Origin: Balneola sp039962805
Lineage (GTDB): Bacteria > Bacteroidota > Rhodothermia > Balneolales > Balneolaceae
DNA: 64,000 nt
Direction of reading: 5' to 3'
Assembly: GCA_039962805.1 (NCBI GenBank)
Contig: JBDVIC010000011.1
Coordinates: 186,001 to 250,000, forward strand
A program made the translations under genes and the position numbers. Of this stretch, positions 38,090 to 46,800 are shown in pieces. The notes beneath the pieces are model-generated. The model was not told the DNA's origin. It saw only the letters and a program-made list of their open reading frames with translations, and did no database searches. Positions within the stretch are counted from its first letter, which is position 1; each line of letters starts with the position of its first letter.

Positions 38090-39235
38090 CTATTTACTTT
38101 GCTGAAATTGGTTTGGGTCTATCACAAACCTCATAAAATCCTTCTTGTTTTCTACCGGTGAAATTGTTGGCCTACCAAGATCTTTTCTTGCACCGATACA
38201 TGTCATAATTTCCAACAGAACCGGACCTTTGCTAGATATAAATTCGGGGATCAAGGCTTCTAGTTCATCCTTATTGGCAGCCTTAAATACCTTTTTATAT
38301 CCACACCCTTTGCAGATAGTTTTAAAGTCTATATCAAAAGCTATGGTGGGTTGCCCACCTACCGATTCATGAGCGCCATTATTAATGATCACATGTTTGA
38401 AGTTATCCGGACTTTTTTCTCCAATTATCGCAAAACTACCCATGTGCATAAGCGCTGCACCATCTCCATCAATACAAATTACGTTTCGCTTTGGTTGCTC
38501 AAGAGCTATTCCTAATGCAATTTGGGAAGCATGCCCCATTCCACCAACAGTTAAAAAATCCCGATGATTGCCTTTGCCTTTTTTATCTCTAAGCTCAAAT
38601 ACTTCCCGAGATGTTTTACCCGTAGTTGAAACCACAATATCAACATCAGATATGCTTTCTAATAATACATCTAGAGCTTCTTCTCGCTTCAACGGGAATA
38701 TAGGCTCATCTCTGTTGGAAGTAAGCTTATACTCTTCAAATGTATTAGGTGGAACTAGTAAAGCATAAGGTTTAGACTCTCTTCTAAGGATAGAAAAAGC
38801 CTGTTCAATTTGGTCTTTAGCTTTTGTCTCTTCATCAGCTAAAATACAATATGGAATTTCCAGTGCTTTTAGCAAAGCTTCCATTGCTCGCCCTTGCTTA
38901 ATGTGTTGAGGCTCATCGCTCGTTCCCGGCATTCCCCTCCAACCAATCATTAATAACATTGGGATGGAATACACCTCTTCATCTGCTAGAGAAGTGATAG
39001 GATTCACTATGTTTCCGAAGCCTGAGTTCTGCATATAAACTAAAGGGACTTTACCGGTAGCAAGATGATATCCCATAGCTAACCCTATAGCACCACCTTC
39101 ATTAGCAGTGATGGTTTTATTTCCTTGGTCAAAAGCATAGTTGCAATAATATTTAAGTAAAGAGTCAGGTACACCAACTGTATATTCAACGCCTTTGGCT
39201 GCAAAAAAATCATATAAAAAAGCTGAATTAAGCAT
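38090..39235 (-). CDS. aepY: Phosphonopyruvate decarboxylase
   Basis: A 381-residue thiamine-diphosphate enzyme that pulls the unfavourable PEP mutase reaction forward by decarboxylating phosphonopyruvate to phosphonoacetaldehyde. The N-terminal half opens GVEYTVGVPDSLLK and has the catalytic-type Glu in TANEGGAIGLAMG. The C-terminal half has the ThDP-binding CIDGDGAALMHMGS and IINNGAHESVGGQPT. The length fits the family. It lies between the PEP mutase and transaminase genes in pathway order, on the same strand. Confidence 0.94.
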   Translation of the reverse strand: MLNSAFLYDFFAAKGVEYTVGVPDSLLKYYCNYAFDQGNKTITANEGGAIGLAMGYHLATGKVPLVYMQNSGFGNIVNPITSLADEEVYSIPMLLMIGWRGMPGTSDEPQHIKQGRAMEALLKALEIPYCILADEETKAKDQIEQAFSILRRESKPYALLVPPNTFEEYKLTSNRDEPIFPLKREEALDVLLESISDVDIVVSTTGKTSREVFELRDKKGKGNHRDFLTVGGMGHASQIALGIALEQPKRNVICIDGDGAALMHMGSFAIIGEKSPDNFKHVIINNGAHESVGGQPTIAFDIDFKTICKGCGYKKVFKAANKDELEALIPEFISSKGPVLLEIMTCIGARKDLGRPTISPVENKKDFMRFVIDPNQFQQSK

Positions 39236-39248
39236 GTTTTATTGAAAA

Positions 39249-40541
39249 TTAGTGCGGTAAAATTTCAAGAATATCTTTAATAGGCATGCAGTACTCATTC
39301 GCTTCCACAGATCGCTTATGCTTCAAAATAGATTCGGCTGTTTTTTTCATAGCTGGAAAAGCACTTCTCAGTAAATGGTTTGCATAAATTACTATACTAA
39401 AACCCGCTTCGTGTAGCTCTTCTTCAGTAAATTGATTGTAAGATGATGGAACCGATACAACAGGCACTTTATAATCAAGCTCCTTATACCTCTTCATAAA
39501 TTCCATGATCTCTTTCCCATCACTCATACGACTATGAATCATAATGGCATCAGCGCCAGCTTCTATATAAGCTTTTGCGCGGTCTAGAGCATCTTCCATA
39601 CCTTTGTTAGCAATTAGACTCTCGATACGAGCAATTATCATAAAGTCGGAAGTCATTTGACCTTTCTTAGCCTGGGATATTTTATTAGCAAAAACATCAA
39701 CATCTTCTAGTTCCTGTGTCACTTCGGTTCCAAAAAGAGAGTTTCTTTTTAAACCGGATTTATCCTCTATGATTACGGCAGACACTCCAAGACGCTCCAT
39801 GTTTTTTACCATCATGGTAAAATGCTCAGTAAGCCCCCCTGTATCACCATCAAGAATTATAGGCTTTGTTGTTACATCTAAAATGTCGTTTATGGTTTGT
39901 ATTCTGGAAGTACGATCTACATACTCGGTATCAGGTTTTCCCTTTGCGGTTGAATCCGTTAGACTACTAACCCAAATAGCATCAAATTCTCTAATCTCAC
40001 CCTCATCTTCATATTGGGTTTCTTCTACTATCAAACCAGAAATCCCATTATGAGCCTCCATAACTCGTACCACTGGTTTTGCAGACATCAACCTTCGTAA
40101 CATTCTTCTTCTAATATCCGGTGTAGTTCCAATTTCACGCATAGCATTTCTTAAACCCGTAGAAGAAATCCCATCCGTATATTCCGGCTCTATTAACTCA
40201 CCATCCCATTCTTTTAAAACTCGAATTACTTTCTCTCTGATGTGCTTTTGAGGGCCTACTTTCCAATCTGTTCCATGAACAACATAATCCGGCTTTAGCA
40301 ACCTGAGATTAACTTCATAATCCAACTCCTTCTGAAGAATTACCTTGTCCACTCCTTTTATGTTTTCTAGGATTTGCTTGCGTTCCTCGTATTCCAAAAA
40401 CGGCATTCTACTATATTTGGTCACCGCTTCATCAGAAAGCAATCCCACCGTTACTTCACCTAATTCTCTTGCTTTTTCTATAATATTGATATGACCATGG
40501 TGAATTATATCCGTTCCCATGCCTACATATACTTTCTTCAT
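39249..40541 (-). CDS. aepX: Phosphoenolpyruvate mutase with N-terminal nucleotidyltransferase domain
   Basis: PepM forms the C-P bond by rearranging PEP to phosphonopyruvate. The hallmark EDKxGxKxNS is at residues 259-268 (EDKSGLKRNS), inside a TIM barrel with LDGDTGG (230-236) and IARIES. The 430-residue protein also has an N-terminal domain (1-135) of the glycerol-3-phosphate cytidylyltransferase/TagD type, with HHGH at 14-17 and an ISSTGLR motif. This fusion is known in AEP gene clusters. Its substrate is not clear, since a separate LicC/PntC-type enzyme is also encoded. It is the first gene of the minus-strand run 40541-34549. Confidence 0.95.
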   Translation of the reverse strand: MKKVYVGMGTDIIHHGHINIIEKARELGEVTVGLLSDEAVTKYSRMPFLEYEERKQILENIKGVDKVILQKELDYEVNLRLLKPDYVVHGTDWKVGPQKHIREKVIRVLKEWDGELIEPEYTDGISSTGLRNAMREIGTTPDIRRRMLRRLMSAKPVVRVMEAHNGISGLIVEETQYEDEGEIREFDAIWVSSLTDSTAKGKPDTEYVDRTSRIQTINDILDVTTKPIILDGDTGGLTEHFTMMVKNMERLGVSAVIIEDKSGLKRNSLFGTEVTQELEDVDVFANKISQAKKGQMTSDFMIIARIESLIANKGMEDALDRAKAYIEAGADAIMIHSRMSDGKEIMEFMKRYKELDYKVPVVSVPSSYNQFTEEELHEAGFSIVIYANHLLRSAFPAMKKTAESILKHKRSVEANEYCMPIKDILEILPH

Positions 40542-40724
40542 TTCACACTTTCAAAAAATTAAACTTTCTTTCTTTCAAAATAAGGGATGTATTCGTTAAA
40601 TCTCATTCTAATTTTGGCACCTCAGCCTGTTTCTATCTCCAAAAGATGACACTTTCAATGAATTGGTTAACATCATTTTTGTTAGTAGATTTATTTCTGT
40701 TCTACCTTAATACATTTTCAAAAC

Positions 40725-40856
40725 ATGAAAAATTTAACTTCTTAAAATCTAAAATTCTGGAAAGCCAATTCATACATTGTATTTAAAGGAGCATTTACGA
40801 GGGATAGTTCTAATATTTCTGATTGGATTAACGAAATAAGTAAATGGCCTGTTGAC
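40725..40856 (+). other. In-frame 5' extension of the PhyH gene, blocked by a TAA
   Basis: The rest of the 315-base gap after aepX (40542-40724) shows no other recognisable element. From 40746 the PhyH frame is open and reads like the normal N-terminus of the family (FWKANSYIVFKGAF, then WINEISKWP). It contains no ATG, GTG or TTG. A TAA at 40743 separates it from an in-frame ATG at 40725 (MKNLTS, then stop). A nonsense change, an unusual start codon such as ATT, or a sequencing error could each explain this. Confidence 0.6.
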
Positions 40857-41516
40857 ATGAATCAATGGCTTAACTTTTATGAAATGGATAATAGCTCTGT
40901 CCTTTCTAGGATTGAAAACTTTGTACCTTATCATGAAAAATTAGGGTCTATTTTATTAAATGATTCTCTGCTTGATATTGTAAGCGAATTGATGGGTGAA
41001 CAAGCGGTGCTTTATAAAGATCGTTTTAATTTTAAGCCTCCAGGCGGAGGTGCTCATGCTGCTCACCAAGACGGGGTAGCATATGAAAGTAGTGCATTAG
41101 AAAAATTCAACAGTGATACACCTGCCTATATTTCAATTTTAATTGGTGTTGATCCCGCAACTCGAGAAAACGGATGTTTTGAAGTAGCTGAAAATTGGTC
41201 TATCGATAATTTAGATATCCTACCAATGGAGAGACCTTATCCGGATAACCCTAATTTCTCCAAGATAACTCAACAAATTGAAGATGAGCTTTCATGGAAA
41301 CAAATAGAAACGGATCCGGGAGACGTAATTCTATTTACCGAGCGTTTGCCTCACCGATCAAAAACTAATCGAACAGACAAAAGCAGAAGAATCCTTTATG
41401 GCGTATACAACCCTCTAAGCGAAGGGGATAAAAGAACTACTTATTTTGATGATAAAAGGAAAAACATCAATGATGCTCGTTATATGGTCGGCAATCCACA
41501 CGCACCTGTTAAATAA
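40857..41516 (+). CDS. PhyH-type Fe(II)/2-oxoglutarate oxygenase, start uncertain
   Basis: A 219-residue phytanoyl-CoA-dioxygenase-family protein as read from the first in-frame ATG. The iron site is the HxD of AHQDG with the distal His of PHRSKTN; the following RR would bind 2-oxoglutarate. The family normally has about 35 more N-terminal residues, and these are present upstream in frame but lie behind a TAA. It is transcribed away from the PEP mutase gene. PhyH-type enzymes such as PhnY hydroxylate AEP at C1, so hydroxylation of AEP or of a lipid is possible. The gene may be partly disabled. Confidence 0.75.
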   Translation: MNQWLNFYEMDNSSVLSRIENFVPYHEKLGSILLNDSLLDIVSELMGEQAVLYKDRFNFKPPGGGAHAAHQDGVAYESSALEKFNSDTPAYISILIGVDPATRENGCFEVAENWSIDNLDILPMERPYPDNPNFSKITQQIEDELSWKQIETDPGDVILFTERLPHRSKTNRTDKSRRILYGVYNPLSEGDKRTTYFDDKRKNINDARYMVGNPHAPVK

Positions 41517-41554
41517 TATTTGATCCATAATCTCTGTTGAGTTTTAATTCTTTG

Positions 41555-41562
41555 TACCTTTA
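41555..41562 (+). promoter_or_regulatory. Possible -7 element for tRNA-Pro
   Basis: TACCTTTA matches seven of eight bases of the Bacteroidota -7 consensus TAnnTTTG and lies 15 bases before the tRNA 5' end. A TTG lies 15 bases upstream, closer than the usual spacing, so the call is weak. Confidence 0.3.
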
Positions 41563-41577
41563 TCTTGAATGAGAAAT

Positions 41578-41651
41578 CGGGGCGTGGCGTAGCTCGGTAG
41601 CGCGCTCGGCTGGGGGCCGAGAGGTCGCAAGTTCAAATCTTGTCGCCCCGA
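41578..41651 (+). tRNA. tRNA-Pro (anticodon GGG)
   Basis: The 74-base sequence folds as a cloverleaf. The acceptor stem pairs CGGGGCG with CGCCCCG and A is the discriminator base. The anticodon stem CTCGG/CCGAG holds the loop CTGGGGG (anticodon GGG, proline), and the T arm is GCAAG-TTCAAAT-CTTGT. CCA is not fully encoded. The last 27 bases of this region (41626-41652) occur again exactly at 41994-42020, on the far side of a GIY-YIG gene. Confidence 0.95.
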
Positions 41652-41704
41652 CATAATGAACAATGTTAGCCTTTTTGGTTTAATTCAATAAATGAATAGA
41701 TATT

Positions 41705-41965
41705 ATGCCATTCTATGCATACATGATTAAATCTGAATCTAGCGGCAAACATTACTATGGTCATACTTCAGATATTGATAACCGTCTCAAAAGTCACAAT
41801 TCAACCCAAAATAAATATACCCGTAGAAAAGGTCCTTGGAAATTGGTTGGGTATGTAGAGGTGGAATCTAAAAGTGACTCCATGAAGCTGGAAAGCAAAC
41901 TAAAAACAATGAAAAACCCAAAACGCGCCAAAGCCTGGATCGAACGACATGGGTTAACTAGTTAG
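41705..41965 (+). CDS. GIY-YIG endonuclease of the small UPF0213 type
   Basis: An 86-residue single-domain nuclease. It begins FYAYMIKSESSGKHYYGHT, the variant GIY-YIG core, with Arg in NRLKSHN. The KYTRRKGPWKLV strand and the helix carrying the catalytic-type Glu (MKLESKLKTMK) then follow. Small proteins of this kind are common in Bacteroidota and their function is not established. The gene lies 53 bases after tRNA-Pro. Its TAG stop (41963-41965) falls inside a second, partial copy of that tRNA, at the TAGCGCG of the D arm. The arrangement suggests a unit inserted at, or copied from, the tRNA gene. Confidence 0.88.
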   Translation: MPFYAYMIKSESSGKHYYGHTSDIDNRLKSHNSTQNKYTRRKGPWKLVGYVEVESKSDSMKLESKLKTMKNPKRAKAWIERHGLTS

Positions 41966-42020
41966 CGCGTCCCGACAAGCTTGTCGGGAAGACCGCAAGT
42001 TCAAATCTTGTCGCCCCGAC
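41958..42020 (+). repeat. Partial tRNA-Pro copy with palindrome in place of the anticodon arm
   Basis: CTAGTTAGCGCG (41958-41969) matches the tRNA D-arm sequence at ten of twelve bases. A perfect 20-base palindrome (TCCCGACAAGCTTGTCGGGA, 41970-41989) then takes the place of the 17-base anticodon arm. AGACC follows where the tRNA has AGGTC, and from 41994 to 42020 there are 27 bases identical to tRNA positions 41626-41652. The acceptor 5' strand is missing, so it cannot be a working tRNA. It could be an attachment-site-like duplication. Confidence 0.85.
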
Positions 42021-42088
42021 TTTTATACAACTATCAGATATTAGGAACTTCTTTTAAATTTTTAGATATAATTTAGAAAAAGGTATAT

Positions 42089-42586
42089 ATGTATGTTCTA
42101 AATTATAAAAAGCAGGTCGAAAGAATCAGCCAGATGATTCCCCTCCGGAAAAACGATCAAACATTTGAAGTCTATTATCATGACCCTCAATCTGGTGAGT
42201 TATGGAAAAGTTTTTTCCCTTACGGGAAGAAGAAATCAAATGATCTAAAGCTACTCCGACCCGAACCTCTTCCTTTAAGTATTGAACACCAATTAGAGCT
42301 CTGCTTGAATAGCGGCAATAAGTCAGATGCAGCAGGTTTAGGAATCGAATACTCCCTAGACCCGGAAAAGTGGGATGAGATTCTAACTCTTTTAAATGCC
42401 AACCGAAAAAGATATGTCCGATCTGGCTTCTTCGAATTCATAAAACATCTAGGTGTTAAAGAACCAGAGAAAACACTCACCACACTTCAGACTGACCTAA
42501 ACTCAGAGCCACTAACCAAAGAACAACTTTTATCGTTGAAAAAAAGAGCTCAAAAACTTTGGTTGAAGAAGTTTTTCGGTATTTAA
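42089..42586 (+). CDS. Uncharacterised cytosolic protein
   Basis: A 165-residue protein with no signal peptide or membrane helix, and I do not recognise its family. It is rich in Lys, Leu and Glu, with a short beta-rich opening (FEVYYHDPQSGELWKSFFPYG) and a mainly helical remainder (EKWDEILTLLNANRKRYV, EQLLSLKKRAQKLWLKKFF). It starts 68 bases after the tRNA-like repeat. The base composition is like that of its neighbours. It could be cargo of the tRNA-linked unit or an ordinary chromosomal gene. Confidence 0.6.
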   Translation: MYVLNYKKQVERISQMIPLRKNDQTFEVYYHDPQSGELWKSFFPYGKKKSNDLKLLRPEPLPLSIEHQLELCLNSGNKSDAAGLGIEYSLDPEKWDEILTLLNANRKRYVRSGFFEFIKHLGVKEPEKTLTTLQTDLNSEPLTKEQLLSLKKRAQKLWLKKFFGI

Positions 42587-42676
42587 AGGTGTAAACGGCC
42601 AATTTATTTATTAAAGAAAATTAATATTAAGATTTTTTAATATTTGTCGACAAGTGATATAGAACTCACTTACGAC

Positions 42677-43075
42677 ATGAAAAAAATACTTTTAATACTT
42701 TCCTTTTTATTGCTCTCTCAGATATCAGCTTCTGCACAGGAAATTGCTGTAATGAAGGTTAGTGTAAACGTAGTAAGTGGCGCCAAAGCAGAGCAAATCT
42801 CCGATTTATTCATCTCTGCGAACTCAAATGAATCACTAAGTGGACAGTTGATTATCACTTCTTCTCCAAATTCTGAAATTCAAGTTCAAACCGATAGTGA
42901 CTGCACTCTAGTAAACGAATCCGGTGAAATAATAACCGTTCAAACAAACAGCCTCTTAAACCTTGATAATAATACAGGCGCTCATCACCTTTCTTTAAAT
43001 GGAAAATTACCTAAGGAAGCCCTCGCCTCCGGAAATTTCAAAGGCAATTTGGTAACTACCATCGTTTATTTATAA
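42677..43075 (+). CDS. Secreted DUF4402-like protein
   Basis: A 132-residue exported protein. The ATG at 42677 is preferred over a TTG 33 bases upstream because it gives a clean signal peptide (ILLILSFLLLSQISASAQ). The mature part is beta-rich: SGQLIITSSPNSEIQVQ, then a closing GNFKGNLVTTIVYL like the last strand of DUF4402 or spore-coat-U-like domains. Such proteins are surface or periplasmic; no specific role is known. A terminator follows at 43097. Confidence 0.65.
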   Translation: MKKILLILSFLLLSQISASAQEIAVMKVSVNVVSGAKAEQISDLFISANSNESLSGQLIITSSPNSEIQVQTDSDCTLVNESGEIITVQTNSLLNLDNNTGAHHLSLNGKLPKEALASGNFKGNLVTTIVYL

Positions 43076-43096
43076 GTCTTTTATATTTTGTACCCC

Positions 43097-43132
43097 AAGC
43101 CTTCTTCGATTGATTTCAGGGAGGCTTTTTTT
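43097..43132 (+). terminator. Terminator before frr
   Basis: AAGCCTTCT pairs with GGGAGGCTT (two G-T pairs), followed by seven T. It separates the DUF4402-like gene from frr. Confidence 0.75.
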
Positions 43133-43211
43133 ATTAATAAATAACCATGACTTTTAGTAACTTCGAAAAGCTGTAATTGGCTCAATTTATTATTCAACTA
43201 GACATTTTGTT

Positions 43212-43781
43212 ATGATTCCAGAGGAACTGCAAGACATTATTGATGAAGCAGATTTAAAAATGGACGAAGCTTATTCGTTCCTTAAAAAAGAATTTTCTCA
43301 TATTCGCGCCGGAAAAGCTAATCCCGCGCTAGTAGAGGGAGTAAAAGTAGAGTACTACGGTTCTCAAACCCCACTCCAGCAATTAGCTAACATTACCGTT
43401 CCGGAGCCTCGCATGTTAATGGTTTCACCATATGATAAATCTGCATTAGCTGACATAGAAAAAGCTATTATGGCCGCAGGCCTTGGTTTAAATCCTATGA
43501 ATGATGGTGACTTTATTAGAATACCATTACCAATTTTAACCGAAGAAAGAAGAACCGAACTGGTTAAAGTAGCTAAAGACAAGTCAGAACAAGCTCGTAT
43601 TAGTATCAGAAATTCGCGACGTGAAGCTAATGACGAAATTAAAAAGACTGTAGAAGCGGAGTCGCTACCTGAAGATTCTAAGTTCGAAGCTGAAGCCGAT
43701 ATTCAAACAACAACAGACAAACACATCAAGCGTGTTGACGATCTTCTTACTCAGAAAGAAGGCGAGATAATGACCGTATAA
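43212..43781 (+). CDS. frr: Ribosome recycling factor
   Basis: A 189-residue protein of the usual RRF length. It works with EF-G to split post-termination ribosomes. Family landmarks are FSHIRAGKANPALVEGVKVEYYG cut by conserved Gly residues, PLQQLANITVPEPRML, and the C-terminal helix with ARISIRNSRREANDEIKK. The first and third long helices of domain I are evident. It stands 41 bases upstream of smc on the same strand. Confidence 0.97.
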   Translation: MIPEELQDIIDEADLKMDEAYSFLKKEFSHIRAGKANPALVEGVKVEYYGSQTPLQQLANITVPEPRMLMVSPYDKSALADIEKAIMAAGLGLNPMNDGDFIRIPLPILTEERRTELVKVAKDKSEQARISIRNSRREANDEIKKTVEAESLPEDSKFEAEADIQTTTDKHIKRVDDLLTQKEGEIMTV

Positions 43782-43822
43782 TCCCAAACTTGATTTCCGG
43801 AACGGCCCGACTTTACTAATAC

Positions 43823-46800
43823 ATGTATATATCCGAGCTAAACTTACAAGGATTTAAAAGCTTTGCCCACAAAACGAAAGTGGGTTTTGATAGCGGGATT
43901 ACGTCTATAGTTGGGCCAAATGGTTGCGGAAAATCAAATATCGTTGATGCTTTGCGATGGGTGCTTGGTGAGCAACGCCCATCCCTGCTTCGCTCTTCTG
44001 CGATGAGTAACGTGATCTTTAACGGTACTGCTAAAAAGAAAGCTCTTGGAATGGCTGAAGTGTCGCTTACTTTTGTGAACGACAAAGGCATTCTTCCTAT
44101 AGAATATAGCGAGGTGACCATCACTCGTCGTTTATATCGCTCAGGTGATAGCGAATACCTGATCAACAACACTTCTTGCCGACTAAAAGACATCATGGAG
44201 TTATTCATGGATACCGGAATGGGTTCGGATGCCTATTCTGTGATCGAGCTTAAAATGGTGGAAGAGATTCTAAACGATAAAAATAACGATCGTAGAAGAT
44301 TATTTGAGGAAGCTGCAGGGGTAACTCGTTATAAAGATCAGAGAAAAAAGACCCTGAGGAAATTAGATGAAACACGCAAAGACCTTCAGCGTGTAGACGA
44401 TCTCTTAATCGAACTTCGAAAAAAGGCGCGTTCATTAGAAATTCAGGCTGAAAAAGCAGAGAAAGCTAAGAAATACAAAGTTGAGCTGGAATCGTTGGAT
44501 AAAGGCTTTACACTCCATGAATTCAACAAAATAAAGGAAGAGCTTGAGCCTCTCCAAGAACGCATTAACAATGCTGAGAAAGAGAAAAAAGAAATAACCA
44601 CGGCGGCTGAAGAGTTTGAAAACTCTGAAGAGAAAGCTCGTGCAAAATTACTGGAGAAAGAAAAGGAACAAGCTGAAGCTCAACGACATGTAAGTCAGCT
44701 CCATAATGCTATCAGAGAGGCTGATACTTCTCTTAGAATTACCAAAGAAAAAATTCAGAACGAAGAAAAGGTAATTAAGGAATATTCGAAAGATATTGAA
44801 CAAGGTGAGATCGACCTTAAAGAACTTATGGACTTACTTTCTAACAGCAGAAGTAAGCTCGAATCGTTTGATGAAGATCTAGAAAAATCCTCTAATATTT
44901 TAGAAGATTCGAAGAAACAGTATTCTCAAATTCAGCAGCAGTACAATCGTGAGCGACATGAACTGTATGAAATTGAAGTACAGCTTAGTAGTGCTAATAA
45001 CGAATTGAGCCAACTTCAAACCAAGAGAATTAAGATTGAGTCTCGTCTGGAAAATACAGAAGGCGATCTAGAACGTATTGATGATGAGATCGTAGATCTT
45101 AATGACGAGGTTGATAACCTGAATGGCGAACAAAAGATCATTGAAGGAAAGCTGGATACCCTTACTGAAAACAGGGATGAGCTTGAAAAGGAGTTGGAAA
45201 CAGCTCGTGAGAAAAGAGAAGGATTTGCACAAAAGCAGAATGAAATTAAAGATGAGCTCAGAACCCTTCAAAGCAAACGTTCATCGCTTGAATCTGAGAT
45301 AAACTTGATGAATGAGCTGGCTAGCTCTAACGAAGCATTCCCAAGCAGTGTAAAGCACCTGATTGAAAAGCATCGCTTCGAATTTAAAGACTTAACCACT
45401 GTATCTGAGATTTTTGATACTGATGAGAAACACGCTGTTGCCCTGGAAGCAGCTCTCGGAGATGTACTGAATTATGTAGTCATCAAAACATTAGACGAAG
45501 CTAAAAGGGCTGCCAAAATTCTAAAAGAGAATAAGAAAGGTCGAGCTACTTTCATTCCTCTTGATCAATTGGCGGCAACCTACGATGTAGAAGATGGTAG
45601 TCTTTTTGATCAGGTAAAATCGAAAAGGGAATATTCTGCCTTAAAGCAATTATTGCTCGGTAATGTAATAGTTACTGATTCAGTAGAAGAAGCTTACACT
45701 AAGCTCAAAAATGCGTCTACAATTGGCGTTACTTTTGATGGCGAAGTAGTTACCAAAACCGGGTTTTTTCAGAGTGGAAGCAAAAGCAAGAATGCCGGGA
45801 TCAGAGTCGGGTTAAAGGATAAAATCGAGAAGCTTGAACAGGAGCAGGCTAAGGTTAATAAAGAAATTGTAAAGCTGGACGAATACCTGGAGCAGATCGC
45901 TGATAAGTACGAAAAGTTAGACGTTGCAGCGCTTAGCCAAAACCTGAAAGAAAAAGAACAGGAAGTCCGTAGACTGGAGCAGCAACAACACAGCTTAAGT
46001 TCGAAGGTTCAAGTCTATCAAAAGAATATTGGTGAACTTGTAAACAGAAAAGACAACCTGAAAACGAACGAAGGTTCCGCTCAGGAAGAGCTAGATTCTA
46101 TGCAGCCAAAGCAAAAAGAGTTGCAGGCAAAAATGCTGGAGCTGGATGCTAATCAGAATACAAAAAAAGACCTCTTAGAATCGCTGGAAGAAGATCGTGG
46201 GATTGCACAAACACGATACAATGATGCTCAGCTTAAACATCAGGATCTAAAAAATAAGGTTGAGAATCATGAACGGGATGTTCGTCGCGCGGAGACAGGA
46301 ATTAATAGCGTTCAATCCAGAATTGAAAACAGAACCAAGCTTACCGAAGAAAGTAAAGAACGCATAACCAGCTATACTTCTCAAATTACTTCGCTGGAAG
46401 AAGAGCTGGTTGTTAATCAGGAATTGAAGGTTGAAGCAGACGAAGAGTTAAAGAAGTCCGAAGAAGCAGCCGCAACACAACGTGGTAAGATCAACGAATT
46501 TGAAAAAGAGCTGAAGGAAATTCGTCGAAAAAAAGAAGTGAACATGGAGCTTGTTCATCATCTTGCTATGGCTAAGGAGAAGATGGAGATGCAAAGTCAG
46601 GCTTTATCCGATCATATTTGGGAAACCTACGGCATATTGATGAAGCAGGTAGAAGGTGAGATGCCTGAAGACATGACTCACGACGAGGTTAAGCAACGCA
46701 TCGGCTGGCTCCGCCAAAAGTTAAACAGTATTGGTGAAGTAAACGCTCTTGCCATTGACGAGTATAAAGAAGAAAAAGAACGCCTCGATTTTTACGAAGA

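Noticed and set aside
41958..42020. Second functional tRNA-Pro
   Set aside because: The acceptor 5' strand is absent and the anticodon arm is replaced by a palindrome.
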